Source: Isoetes taiwanensis
Taxonomy: Eukaryota > Streptophyta > Lycopodiopsida > Isoetales > Isoetaceae
Direction of reading: 5' to 3'
NCBI GenBank assembly: GCA_021234155.1
Contig: JAJEKV010000921.1
Span: 1 to 64,000, forward strand
DNA length: 64,000 bases
In this document: piece by piece, positions 44,763 to 55,149 of the stretch
Layout: each line of letters begins with the position of its first letter
How positions within the stretch are numbered: the stretch's first letter is position 1
Made by a program: the position numbers and the translations under genes
The notes under the pieces: generated by a model
The model's input: only the letters and a program-made list of their open reading frames with translations
What the model was told of the DNA's origin: nothing
The model's database searches: none

Positions 44763-46835
44763 GATAAGGATAAAATCCTGGTTAGGAAAGCTGAAGGTAG
44801 ATGGGCTATTAAAACGTACAAAAGTAAGTCAAAAAAGACTTTTGTGCACTTCAGATTTTTCTCTAAAGCAATTGATAAGATCAGATTTCAGAAAGCATTT
44901 TCTGAGATAGTATGCCATAATTTTGGTAAAGTGGGAGAAAAAATTATGGAGCACACCACATTTGGCTGGTCGTATACGGAAAGCCTCAAAGGGATGCTGT
45001 ACAAACCAAAGCTGGTTTTTGCTGAATCCAATGTGGCCCCCTGCCCATGCCATAATCCTACTCTGAAAAAATTCATCTCCAGTGAGATTGGGCATATACG
45101 CACAACTGACCTTACAATTGTACATAGTAAGGCCCTGCGAAAATGGCTGGCAATTGGCCTCAATCATATCCCGGATAAGCCATTCACATTAACCACATTC
45201 AAAAATGAAATGGCAAAAACTGTGGAACAGTTCTTCCGTATTCATAAGTACAGTTTTAAGGAGCTATTTGACAAAGCTTCTGTCCTGACAGCCAAGAAGC
45301 AGATTATGGCCAAGGCTACTAAATTAGCTAGGGAGTTTATTAAGGCTAACTCCAGGAACCAGAAGAAATTTCAGATCATTGATGAGGCAGTGACCAAAAA
45401 TATTGAGTGGTTAAATAATAATTTGTACATTTCTGGTGTGGATAAGGCGGCAAATAACCCCTGCTTCATCTGCCCCAGACACATTAGGGAACAGGCGCTG
45501 CTAAGACTAGGCAGTGAGGATTTTATTGAGATTCACTCCAATACGGTTGATTTAGTAAAATCTATTAAGTGTACCATTCAGAGTTTCCTTGGGGACTGGG
45601 AAATTAATTGGCCAAATCTGCCTTTCCTTCTAGCCATATACAAGGCACATAAACAGACTTACAGGTGGATCACAAGTGCCTTTGACTCAATTTTTTCACA
45701 ACTATCTTCTTTAGTTGCTGCAGGACTAAACACTTTTCTTACTATATGGCCGGAGATATGTGAAAATAGTTTGGCAAAGGTCAATTTCTTTAGAAAGGAA
45801 AAAATCATAGCCTCCTGGCTGATAGACTCTGTTTATGACATAACATGTAACTTGCCGGCGAAAATCACGGAAGTTTTTGTAGCGGACATAACAAGATGTT
45901 ACGAGAATATCCCCATTGAAGGGGTTGATGGGATCTGCAATGTACTGGCACTGGTTGCTGGTATGGTATGGAAGCACCAAAAGGCCAAAAACAGTGAATA
46001 TCAGATTTGGTATAAGGTTAAGAACAATGGGGAAATATTGCTGGAATGGAAGGTTGACACGCCTACAAGCAAAAAGTGGACCTGCATCGAGGAATCTAGA
46101 TTCATAGAAATGAACTCCTGGCTTTTGAGAAATTGCTATCTGCAGATGGGAGACAAATTCTGGCGACAGATTAAAGGTATTCCAATGGGTTTTTCCTCAA
46201 GCCCTGCGTGGTGCAACTTGTACCTCGCATGGTTTGAGCTAGAATTCATACTCCGTCTGATAAGAAATGGCGAACTGGAAACTGCAGCAGCCTTCTCTAA
46301 CACATTTAGATACATAGATGACCTGGCCAGTATAAACAACAGGTACATCAGAGGATTCTTAGGACTGGAAGAACAGGTCGTGACCCAAAATCCCATCTAC
46401 AACCTCAACTACCTAACTATTCAGGATGAAACTGTTTATTGGCCTTTAGGTAACAGTGGTATGTGCACGGGAAGGTTGATTAACTTCCTCAACATGACTA
46501 TTGAGGTAACTGATACAACGAATGGCATTTATGATATATACAAGTACGATAAAAGAGAAAAGTTGCCGTTCAAAGCGTCAAAGTTTGGCCATGCAAATGG
46601 TTGCAGACCTTACCAAATGGCTAAGAATAATATTGTATCACAGATTCAGCCTTGCCTTTATGTGCACAGTAACCCGTCTAGAGCAGCTATGGATTTGAAT
46701 GATCTGATACAACAGTTCATTAACAAAGGCTTCAGTGCCAGTGACATTTGGTACACGGTTAACAAGACGCTAAAAAATGGAGTATTCCCTGGACTAAAGT
46801 TCAACCTTGCAATATCAAGGCCTCGAACTACGTAA
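44763..46835 (+). CDS. Penelope-like reverse transcriptase (copy 2, intact, ~690 codons)
   Basis: The frame runs from the acceptor (DKDKILVRKAEGRWAIKTYK) to TAA at 46833. Key features are: a CxC motif CPCH (45042-45053) followed by GHIRTTDL; DKAANN (45441), at the place of the DKG motif of Penelope-like RTs; a K-A-H-K block (motif 2-like); motif A FVADITRCYENIP with catalytic Asp at 45885; motif B KGIPMGFSSSPAWCNL; motif C FRYIDDLASIN with the Asp pair at 46317-46322; and a motif D/E region ending FGHANGC. All three catalytic aspartates are present, so activity is possible. The CxC domain and IPMG ally it with the Naiad/Chlamys-type Penelope-like elements, from what I recall of that family. 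The first in-frame ATG is at 44946, inside conserved sequence, so translation from a spliced upstream exon is likely. Confidence 0.82.
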   Translation, partial: DKDKILVRKAEGRWAIKTYKSKSKKTFVHFRFFSKAIDKIRFQKAFSEIVCHNFGKVGEKIMEHTTFGWSYTESLKGMLYKPKLVFAESNVAPCPCHNPTLKKFISSEIGHIRTTDLTIVHSKALRKWLAIGLNHIPDKPFTLTTFKNEMAKTVEQFFRIHKYSFKELFDKASVLTAKKQIMAKATKLAREFIKANSRNQKKFQIIDEAVTKNIEWLNNNLYISGVDKAANNPCFICPRHIREQALLRLGSEDFIEIHSNTVDLVKSIKCTIQSFLGDWEINWPNLPFLLAIYKAHKQTYRWITSAFDSIFSQLSSLVAAGLNTFLTIWPEICENSLAKVNFFRKEKIIASWLIDSVYDITCNLPAKITEVFVADITRCYENIPIEGVDGICNVLALVAGMVWKHQKAKNSEYQIWYKVKNNGEILLEWKVDTPTSKKWTCIEESRFIEMNSWLLRNCYLQMGDKFWRQIKGIPMGFSSSPAWCNLYLAWFELEFILRLIRNGELETAAAFSNTFRYIDDLASINNRYIRGFLGLEEQVVTQNPIYNLNYLTIQDETVYWPLGNSGMCTGRLINFLNMTIEVTDTTNGIYDIYKYDKREKLPFKASKFGHANGCRPYQMAKNNIVSQIQPCLYVHSNPSRAAMDLNDLIQQFINKGFSASDIWYTVNKTLKNGVFPGLKFNLAISRPRTT

Positions 46836-46879
46836 ATACGTGTACTTTCTTGCCTATACGTCACATTAAGTACAGTTGG

Positions 46880-46911
46880 CAGGGGGTCCCTAGAATATAG
46901 GGACCCCCCTG
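46880..46911 (+). repeat. 3' hairpin of the RT element
   Basis: CAGGGGGTCCCTA, loop GAATA, TAGGGACCCCCCTG pairs over 13 bp with one bulged C. It lies 44 bases after the RT stop and about 55 bases before the (TA)n border. It could be the structured 3' end recognised by the RT, or an RNA-processing signal. Only copy 2 retains this region. Confidence 0.75.
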
Positions 46912-46965
46912 TCCTTATAAATTCTAGGGTCTACTCGCCTTTCCGGTAGGTGGTAGGGTTTTAGC

Positions 46966-46988
46966 TATATATATATATATATATATAT
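46966..46988. repeat. (TA)n tract between copies 2 and 3
   Basis: About eleven TA dinucleotides join the 3' end of copy 2 (GGGTTTTAGC) to the intact 5' end of copy 3 (TCAAATTAACCCGCGG). Copy 1 also begins after (TA)n, so the tract marks the element border. Confidence 0.85.
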
Positions 46989-49586
46989 CAAATTAACCCG
47001 CGGTTATGTACTGGTCAAGTAGTAATTGGTTTTGATAAATATCAGGACTTGCTCTAGTAATGGTTTGATTTGATAGGGCCACAAGTGACCTAGTGATGAC
47101 ATGGTGCTAGTGGTAGTTTGTGGACAATAGACCTGACCATTTCCCTTGTGGGTTGGGGTAATGTAGCACAAGTAAGTATTTTGGTAAGTTTTGGTAAAAT
47201 GACACAAGCTAAATCACCCTGACCTTTGGGGCATGGTATGCACAATATTTTAGCCACAAAATGCACTATGTTAATATAAAAGCAACACTGTTAACCTGGT
47301 ACTTCTTGTTTTAAACATTAATTGTAAGGCATGGCTTGGAATGGCCGGATTATTTCATTATCAAAGCCTAATGGTGCATGTAATTGTGGATACATCAGGT
47401 TGGCAAGATCAACCAAAAATTTGGCGATGGGGTAAGTGTTTTAATTGAGGCACCAACTAAGGTTTTTTAAAAAAAATACATGACCCTTATTTTGGATTAA
47501 TGTGTCGAGCTGGTAGAATATCCTTGTAACGCATGAGGATCCCATTAGGTTTTGCAAAATGGTAAAGGTTTTTTAGGGTTGCTCAAGAATGAGCCGCCTA
47601 CGATTTCACAGACTGGAGATTCTGGCACTTCTCCACATGATTGTAGACCGTGATTTGTCCAAAGAACATGAAGATACATGAGATATCCGCCAAGTGATGG
47701 CAAGGCATTGCCGGTGTGATCTTGGTATCTCCAAAAATAGTTAGTATTAGCTGGTGCAACTCAAATGGGTTTAGTTAGAGCAGATTTAGAAAGAGTATAG
47801 CAGAGCTAAAAAGGGTCGATTGGACCATATTATGGATGGGGAACATGAGTATGGTGTTGTGGCCCGACAAAATTGCCTATATAAGCAGTTCTTTGTCAGA
47901 AAGGTGCGAGCATTTTGAAGCTACAGGAGGGCATGTTGGTTACCGCGAATGACTAAAGGTGCTGCTGACCCGCCAGATCTCGGCCGCAGCCTAATCAATG
48001 GTGCGGTGTCTTGATCCGGCAAAGATTGTGCAAGAAAGAGGGAGAGGTCTTGGCACAACCCAAAGCAAAGCATTTCTGATTAGAATAGTGGACAAGTTTA
48101 ATCTGGCTGGAGCTCTTCAAAGCAAGAAGGATGATGGGATAATGAAATATGTTTCACAAGCTGACTGCATCAAAGACACCCCTGAGGCTAGCCTGAGCAA
48201 AGTAGCTGAATCAATTGGAATACAGCAAGATCAGGAGAATGAGGAGGACGATGAGATTGAGCTTCTTCTTAACCAGGTTTCTGAGTAAATAGGTTGCTGC
48301 TTATTTGGTTTGATTGAGTAGCAGGGCATACACCTGTGTTAATGAACTTAAAGTTTTCACTAATTCTTGGAACAAACTGGTATCTAAGCTATTAATTGGT
48401 GAAGGGCGTTGAGCCATGTTGAGACCATTGCTTACCTGCTAATCCCTTTCAGTGTTACCCATTCTTGGCTAATATTTGATTGGTTGGATTGCAGGTAACC
48501 GGTCTTACATCTCCAGTTTTCTTTTTGAATTTTGGATGTTTGGAGACTTGCTGATACAAAAGGAGGAAAGAACAAGCAGGAGATTGCTTAAAGACCCTGA
48601 AAACTATTCTGAATACTGTTTTAATTTCATGCATTCTATCTTTTCATAAGAAAGGTAAACTTTATGCATTTTACAAGTTTAAATCTAGCTTTCAAAGACG
48701 TCTGCATTGTGGCTTTATGGATACTATCGCTCAAGACAAATAAAAGTGTAAGCCTCTATGGTTTTTTTTGGGAGTTTAATGGAAGCAGCAATCAGTTTAC
48801 TTTGTGTCTTTGTTAGTGTTTATTCATGAATTATCCTGCTGGAAATTTAAGGATTTTAGCATAATGCGGAACATAATCAATAGTGGCTTTAAGTTTTGCT
48901 TTAAAATATGCATTAGATGCATGTTAAGTATTCAGCATAATCAAATATAATTTTAGTAGGGTTCGGCATGGATCTACTGTTGGTGGTTAACTATGCTGTT
49001 TTGAAAGATTAATAGTGAAAGGAGTATAAAGAATTTAAGTCTCATAGGTATTACCATTAAGGAACCACAGTGATGGATTTTATAGGTAAATGGATCTGTG
49101 ACATGTGCCTTATGGCATAATATTTTTTATTCTTATTACGTTTAAGCTTAATGCTGGAAAAATTATTTAGTCAAATAACCTAAGGCATCAAATATTGAAG
49201 TCAAGAATAATCATGAAGTATGATGGGTAATCAGAAATTCAAAGTAAAATGTAAGCATTGAGGGTGTAAGGTTTATTTGCTGGCTGCTGGCCAATGATAA
49301 TACAGGGAGATTAAGACTAAGGAACACTATGAATAATAAGTGTAAGCTAAACAGAAAGATCATTTTTATCTAGTCATGGAAATTGAACATCAATACAATA
49401 ATTAGAATAATTGCTTGTCTTTTAGTACTCTCAAAGAGAATTGGATTTATGATGCATGTATTGGTGGTAAATAAGTATATTTGGTTATATACCTAAAGTA
49501 ATATGACTAACATAAGATCTCAAAGTTCCTCGGAATAAATCCAGGGCATGTAAAGTTCTAAGGCTTATATGCTGGAAAGTTTTATG
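46989..49586 (+). mobile_element. Penelope-like RT element, copy 3, truncated in the intron
   Basis: Copy 3 has the full 5' leader, the TATA box (about 47879) and exon 1 (about 47941-48276), then the intron to about 49586, where an expanded (TA)n tract takes over. 48080-49195 is essentially identical to copy 2. 47400-48075 and 49200-49586 carry indels at CAG/CTG sites, including some that break the start of exon 1. Exon 2 and the RT are missing. Weak similarity to the next intron bases may persist to about 49715. Confidence 0.8.
47998..48288 (+). pseudogene. Exon 1 of copy 3, 5' part damaged
   Basis: From KAFLIRIVDKFNLAGALQSK onward the frame matches exon 1 of copy 2 to DDEIELLLNQ, and ends at the same unspliced stop. 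Upstream of that point (47941-48060) small insertions and losses near CTG and CAG triplets destroy the MTKGKQTRQDLLQL part. Confidence 0.65.
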
Positions 49587-49592
49587 ATATAT

Positions 49593-49661
<69 letters not shown>
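49587..49661. repeat. Long (TA)n microsatellite
   Basis: About 75 bases of nearly pure TA end copy 3. It starts at the natural GTATATATGC site of the intron, so it may have expanded from within the element or be the target microsatellite. Confidence 0.9.
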
Positions 49662-49699
49662 TATACATTATATATATGTTCTTATGTTTGTCCTCTAAA

Positions 49700-50040
49700 T
49701 CCGGCTGGTTGATCCAGAGATCCCTACGGCTCACGTGGCTTTGGGGCGTATCCTGACCCGGATGGCTTGGGGAGTTTGTGTATAGACTTATATGTAAGCG
49801 ATCCCTACGGTCCGGTTGATTTGATCCTGATCGTCGGTCCGGGATCCTACGACACATTGCTTTGGGACACATCTTACGGTTGCACATGGCTTTGGGGAAT
49901 TATATAATCGATCCTATGGTCTAGGGTTCTTGATCTTGATCGTCGATCTAGGATCTCACGGCTCATGTTGCTTTTAATTTTTTGCCACATGGCGCGATCC
50001 TAAACCCTTGATCGGTCCAAGATCCCTGACCCATGTTGAA
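49700..50040. repeat. Degenerate ~110-bp tandem repeat with GATC cores
   Basis: Units of the form CGATCCTAYGGTC...TTGATCYTGATCGTCGRTC followed by GGATCCTACGRC-CATGTTGCTTTGGG recur near 49718, 49799, 49909 and 49992. Internal pairs GATCGTCGATC and GGTCCGGGATCC are self-complementary. No coding potential. Confidence 0.65.
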
Positions 50041-50159
50041 TGCTCATCCTTTGGGAAAGGCTTTTAAAATAAGGGCCAGATCCTGTTGTGTTGGATGCTC
50101 ATTTAAGGAACCACGGTTTCATTGACCCCCAGCCCCCATTCTAACCACTAAACCAAGCA

Positions 50160-50960
50160 TTAATTCTATGAATAATTTATGTTTCAAATATACTTAAGGG
50201 TAACAATCTAGTAAAGATAAAATGGGTATAACATTCTAACTAGTTCAAAAGGAATCTACAGGAAGGAAAGTTCTAGAATCTTCTAGAAAGTTCAAAATAT
50301 TCTAGAAAATTCTAGAACATAATAAAAATCTATGAAAATTCTTCGAGAAAGTTTCAAATTGTCTAATGGGTTCTAGAATGTTGAGAATGTAGGAATCCAT
50401 GGGAAGGTAAAAGAGAATTTAGGACATACTTCCGAAAAGTTCTAGGATATTTTGAAAGTCTCGAATGTTCGAGAGAAAGTCTTAGAATGTTCGAAAGCCT
50501 TAGAATGTTCTAAAAGTTCTAGAATGTAAAAGGAATCGAGGAAGAATCTAATGGAATCAAGAAAATCTCATAAAATGTGTGAGAGAATCTAGGAAAAATA
50601 TTTACAAGCCTAAAGGAATCTCTTAAAATCTAGGGGATCTAAGGAATCTTCATAAAATCTAAGGCAATCTAGGAAAATGTTGATAAATCTTAGGTATCTA
50701 AAAGGAATCTTTATAGAATCTCTTTGAATCTCATATAATAGGGAACCTAAAAGGCAATCTCATAAAATCTAAAAGGGATCTAAGGGGAATCTAAGGGGAT
50801 CGTCATAGAATCTTGGAGAATCTCAATCTAATGGAATCTGGGGGAATCTTATAAATTTAGAGAATCTCCACAGGAAACCTCAAGAGAACCTTGGTAGAAT
50901 CTTAAAGAATCCTATGAATTTAGAGTATTCTCAAGACATTCTTTTTAAAATGTAGAGACA
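50160..50960. repeat. Low-complexity TCTAGAA / AATCTAAGG repeats
   Basis: From about 50260 to 50520 the sequence is a string of TTCTAGAA, GTTCTAGAAT and AGTTCnAGAAT motifs. From 50520 to 50960 it turns into AATCTAAGGGGATCT and GGAATCTCATAAAATCT units of 10-20 bases. The whole stretch is a decayed short-period tandem repeat, purine-rich on the plus strand and non-coding. Confidence 0.75.
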
Positions 50961-51030
50961 CGACAAGAACTTAGAAGCATAGGAACATGCTAAAACTTCG
51001 AACATGCAAGTAGGGCCTTGTTAAATTTCT

Positions 51031-51032
<2 letters not shown>

Positions 51033-51103
<71 letters not shown>

Positions 51104-51106
51104 TAG
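51033..51106. repeat. (TA)n microsatellite
   Basis: About 70 bases of TA with a CC interruption near 51071, running into ATATAGAGAGCTATATATG. Frames crossing it give Ile-Tyr repeats only. Confidence 0.9.
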
Positions 51107-51419
51107 AGAGCTATATATGAGCAAACGGGTTGCCAGCATAAATAGAACTGGATTAGCGACGCTGGAGGCCTTTGTAGCGATCCAACCGAGGTTGACTGAC
51201 TCCATACTCTATACATACAACCATTAATTCTAGGAATATGTATACATACAAGTTCAAAATTTTATTCAAAAGATTCCTAAATTTTCATCTTTTCTAATCC
51301 CTCGGTGTAGGTTCATGCTCTTGGCATGAATGGTGCGAATCTTAGCCTCCCTCGGCTTTGAAACGGCTTCGAGATCCATTGTTGATGTGGTTAGGTAGTC
51401 ATTGGCCCATCTTGAACTC

Positions 51420-52200
51420 TCAATAGCCCTTTGATTTGGGCACTTTCGAAGGGGTTTTGGAAATCATCCGGTGAATACTGTGTTGTTGTCGAATATCTTC
51501 GGCGAATATGCTTTGAGCAGCTCTGGGCTGTGCTGGGATGGGGGGTGAGGGTGGCGGACCTTCTTCGGCAATGGAGTCGGGGTGGTGGAAACGCCTTCTT
51601 CTTCTGGGTACTCCATGTCTTGGTGGGCTACCTTCGTGATGTTGCCCCATTGGCGGATTGGATAATTCTTGCATCTTTGCCTTCTTCTTCGTATCCTTCT
51701 TCCATTAGATATAATTCCATTCCTCTTCTTCATCCTCCACTCTTCCTTCCTTCCATTGATTCCATTCCATTCCATTCCATTCTCCACCTTTCTTCCACCA
51801 CTGATGTTAAGGTTACTCCCTCCTTTCTTCCCTTTTTCATTCTTTGGGATTCCCATTTCCCTCTTCACCGAGTTGCTCTTGCCTTTCATCTTCATGCTCT
51901 TGTTGGTGTTGGGGTTGCTCCTACTGTTGTCAAGGTTGCTCCTGACTTTCGCGGCTGTCACGCGGTACTCTTCTTGGTGGGGTTTGCTTCGTTGCGAGCT
52001 TGCTCTTGCTACCTTCACCGCCCGGCGGGCGTTGTTAAGTCGTTGCTCCTCCTCTCAATTAAGCGATTAGACGTCTTGAAAAACTTAAGTGGCCAAGTTA
52101 GTGATCGTCGACCTAGATTGGCGGGGCCTCCGCAATTTGCCCAGCCGGCCTTACCGTGGAGATGCTTCGGCGTTCGGTGCAAAGCTGGAGCTTAGACCTT
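51420..52200. other. Pyrimidine-rich stretch with long but doubtful frames
   Basis: A 254-codon plus frame (51431-52195) and overlapping frames on both strands are open because the plus strand is CTT/TTC-rich, with (TTCCA)n at about 51757-51783. The translated products are Leu/Phe/Pro-rich with no domain. I treat them as by-products of composition. Confidence 0.4.
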
Positions 52201-53020
52201 CCTAGCTACTTGTTTGGTCCTCCCCAACAACAGCTTCCCTTGATGGTGGCCTCTTGGCGATCTTGCCTCTATCTTAGCGGCTCCTTTGGGTGATCTAAAT
52301 TTGTTAAGTTCGGTGGACACTCTTATGGCGACTTGATTAGCTTCTAATTAAGCCTTCTGAGGGGTAAAGGGAGGTTCAAGCTACCATTTGGGAACTTCTA
52401 CAGGGAGTAGAGGTGTTTCCATGGGTTTTATTAGCTACTTTTTCTTAAGAGTAAAATTTATTATAACTATGGGTTAATAATTAAGATTACTTCCCCTAAT
52501 CACTTAACTATTTCTAAAATTTCCTAATTCCTTTTTTGGGCCAAGTAGTGGTCATTTCCTAGCGATTTCTTTCAAAGCTTTATTTTTGGCGATTTCTCAT
52601 TCAATTTTTCCGCAGAAAGGATGCGGTTCATGAACAACTTGACTCAAATTTACTAGAAAATTTTGACTATATTATTTCTGCCTTAGACTATCACTATCCC
52701 AATCACGACCACTGCTAATGGGAAAAAACTTCTCCCATATTTGGCGGTTCGGACTGGAATTCTCATTCCATTCCATAGCTAAGAGCCGATTGGTCTACCT
52801 ATTAATGGGGATATGGTGGGTGCTGGCTCTTGGTCAGCCAGAACATTGCTCTACGATACCATTGTGGCAGCTCCCTGCTAAAATGCTCTGGCCTTTGGTA
52901 CACTTTTCGGCGGCAATCCCCATCGGTCCATCAGCATGGGCCTCAGATCTAACCACTGGGAGATACCAGATGCGAGGGGGACTACGAAATTGTCTTAGCC
53001 CTTCCCTATGGGCTCTATCC
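52200..53020. other. No gene recognised
   Basis: Plus frame 52718-53035 (105 codons) and minus frame 52834-53121 overlap and show no family signature. Confidence 0.3.
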
Positions 53021-53119
53021 TGTGAGCTTGCATAAACAACGTCGAGAACTAGCAATAACAATACAACATAAAGCGAGAGTTTCATTAAAGTTGGAATTAG
53101 AAGACAAGTTGAATGGTAC

Positions 53120-53410
53120 ATATAGTATACCTTGGAGGGGTTATGTATACCTCAATACTTATAGTATGGTTATGTGTATTACAAAGGTTATGTATACACT
53201 TTTGCATACTATGGTTATGTGTATTACAAAAGTTATGTATACGATAACAATAAGATTACAATAAGATAACAATAAAGGTACAAGCAGTTACAATAAGATA
53301 ACAGTACTATTATTTTACTATTACTTATATTGGTTATGTGTATTATTAAAAGGTTATGTGTCCCCGTTGTATACTAACACAGCAGTTACAATAAAGATAA
53401 CAAGTAATAT
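53120..53410. repeat. Short tandem repeats of GGTTATGTGTATTACAA type
   Basis: GGTTATGTRTATxCxx and ACAATAAGATAACA recur in runs across 53140-53405. They look like slippage-derived minisatellites of 16-35 bp. Confidence 0.6.
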
Positions 53411-53707
53411 TATTCTTCTACTATTACTCTACGAATGATCGAGAACTAGCGGCGGAAGAGCTCGGGAGATCCCTTCGATCATGAACATTTGATACTCCTA
53501 TTCCCGGGAGATGGATGATAACATCGCCGGGATGGGATAATGGCGAGGATTGAGAGCTTAGCGATGGTGAGCGGTCTTCAAGCGGCGGTATATCTGCATT
53601 TCGGCACGCTTGAAGTCCTCATGATTCATCTTGCAGTGATAGAATCGTTCAAGACGAGAATAAGTCATAGCTAGGCGGAGGCCAATGTTAGCGCACTTCG
53701 GCAATTT

Positions 53708-53830
53708 GATGTATATTTATACCCACCAAAATTATTGATGGTATACCCACCAAAATTATTGATGGTATATACTCATCAAAATTATTGATAGTATATACAT
53801 AGAAATTATTGGATCATATACATGTATGGT
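53708..53830. repeat. ~25-bp minisatellite, four units
   Basis: TATACCCACCAAAATTATTG (unit with GATGG, 25 bp) is present twice exactly and then as two diverged units (TATACTCATCAAAATTATTG and TATACATAGAAATTATTGG). The family extends weakly to about 53880. Confidence 0.75.
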
Positions 53831-53879
53831 ACTTCATTATAAAGGCAATGAACACCAATAATTCATCAATAATTTTACT

Positions 53880-55140
53880 TCACTATAAAAGCGGCTCCAT
53901 CCGGTGGTAGAGCTCATTCATCTCCCATGGCTTCCCTTGCCTGATCGTCGAGAGAACATCAATCCTTCAGGTGCTACCTTAGCTATAATGATGATCTGTG
54001 TGAATACTACAGAAATGGTATCAAACTTGATCCATGGCTGCAGTCCAAAGAGATGGTCCTGCGGTGATGCTTGCAGGAAGCTCACTCGTGTTAAGGTCCA
54101 CCTTTATTGGCTTCACGATCAGGAGATCTTTGCTGAATAGCATCCGTGCTTTGATGTTGATGATGAGTGAATGCGTATGCGCTAAGGATATAATAATGAC
54201 ATGAGTACCTATGAACTATGCAAAGGCGTCTTTTATTTTTCAATCACACCTATATTAGTCCGACAATGGCCAGTGAATCATCTATGATATGTATACACCT
54301 GGGATATAATAATACCACTTATGATTTGTGTATCTGTTGGGATATATATAATATAAGCATGGTAAATAGTTGATGTATAGAATCACGAGGTACATGATAG
54401 AATCATACAATGCGGTACATGATACTTGTATAACGGCTTCAATGATGGTCTTCTGGTCCACCCCAATAATTTCAATTTTTTACTTAAAAACTTGGCTCCA
54501 TTGAGGGCTAGAGGTCATTCGTCTCCCATGGTTATTTTCCTTCTTCTATTCACCCATCCGGCGATCAAGTGCTTTCAATGAGCCACTCGATCTTGTTGGT
54601 TTTGCCTGAATAGGCATCTTCTTCTTGATCCCTACACGAAGAGAAAGCTTTGGTGAGATTCATTGCCACTGCGTCAATTAGTGTTATGATCCATCATATA
54701 TGGCTTCACGCTTTGAGCTATGAGATATCGGGGATCACTACTAAATCTCGAAGATGATTGAATCACACGATTCAACATATAAGCACTTCGACCATCTTAT
54801 CTATGAATCATGTATGCATTTATATATTAAAGATGTAGCGATTATATATGATCTAAATATAGTAATGTTATGTATTAAGATGAAAGATATGTATTACAAG
54901 TACAAGATCTCATGTATTAAGATGAACAATGTGCTATGTCTTTCCACATGTCTACAATATATTTGAATTTGGATTTTTTCGGCCTCTTGCCATTGGCATC
55001 CCAAGCATAATGAATGGCATCTAAATTTTAGGTACCTTGAAGGATGTTCGAGGAAGGATTAGGCGTAGCGTTTAGTCAAGCGGTCTTTGTAGTCCCCCTC
55101 CGGTAGGCTTCCACCCGCGATACAAAAATATGGCCAAAAA
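53880..55140. other. No gene recognised
   Basis: Two segments start alike (TGGCTCCATTGAGGGCTAGAG near 54492 and CGGCTCCATCCGGTGGTAGAG near 53892, both followed by CATTC-TCTCCCATGG), so there is a diverged ~600-bp duplication. Open frames are short and unassigned. Confidence 0.4.
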
Positions 55141-55149
55141 TATGTAGAT

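Larger units (their letters stand above)
40113..46965 (+). mobile_element. Penelope-like RT element, copy 2, nearly complete
   Basis: This copy lacks only the first ~65 bp of the leader (present in copies 1 and 3) and contains three long open exons, one clear intron, a TATA box, a 3' hairpin and a (TA)n 3' border. Head-to-tail neighbours, (TA)n borders and kept introns are all properties reported for Penelope-like elements, in contrast to LTR elements and LINEs. Unit length from the spacing of copies 2 and 3 is 6,937 bp. No GIY-YIG nuclease domain could be recognised in any exon. It could instead be a tandemly duplicated RT-derived cellular gene (rvt-like). Confidence 0.7.

Noticed and set aside
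33546-46965. LTR retrotransposon or endogenous pararetrovirus as source of the 6.9-kb repeats
   Set aside because: No terminal repeats with TG...CA ends, no primer binding site, no protease, RNase H, integrase or gag zinc knuckle; the RT palm has IPMG and YIDD in a Penelope-like frame and the repeats are whole units.
51431-52195. 254-codon open frame on the plus strand
   Set aside because: Leu/Phe/Ser/Pro-rich product from a pyrimidine-rich stretch, with equally long frames on the other strand and no domain or conserved motif.
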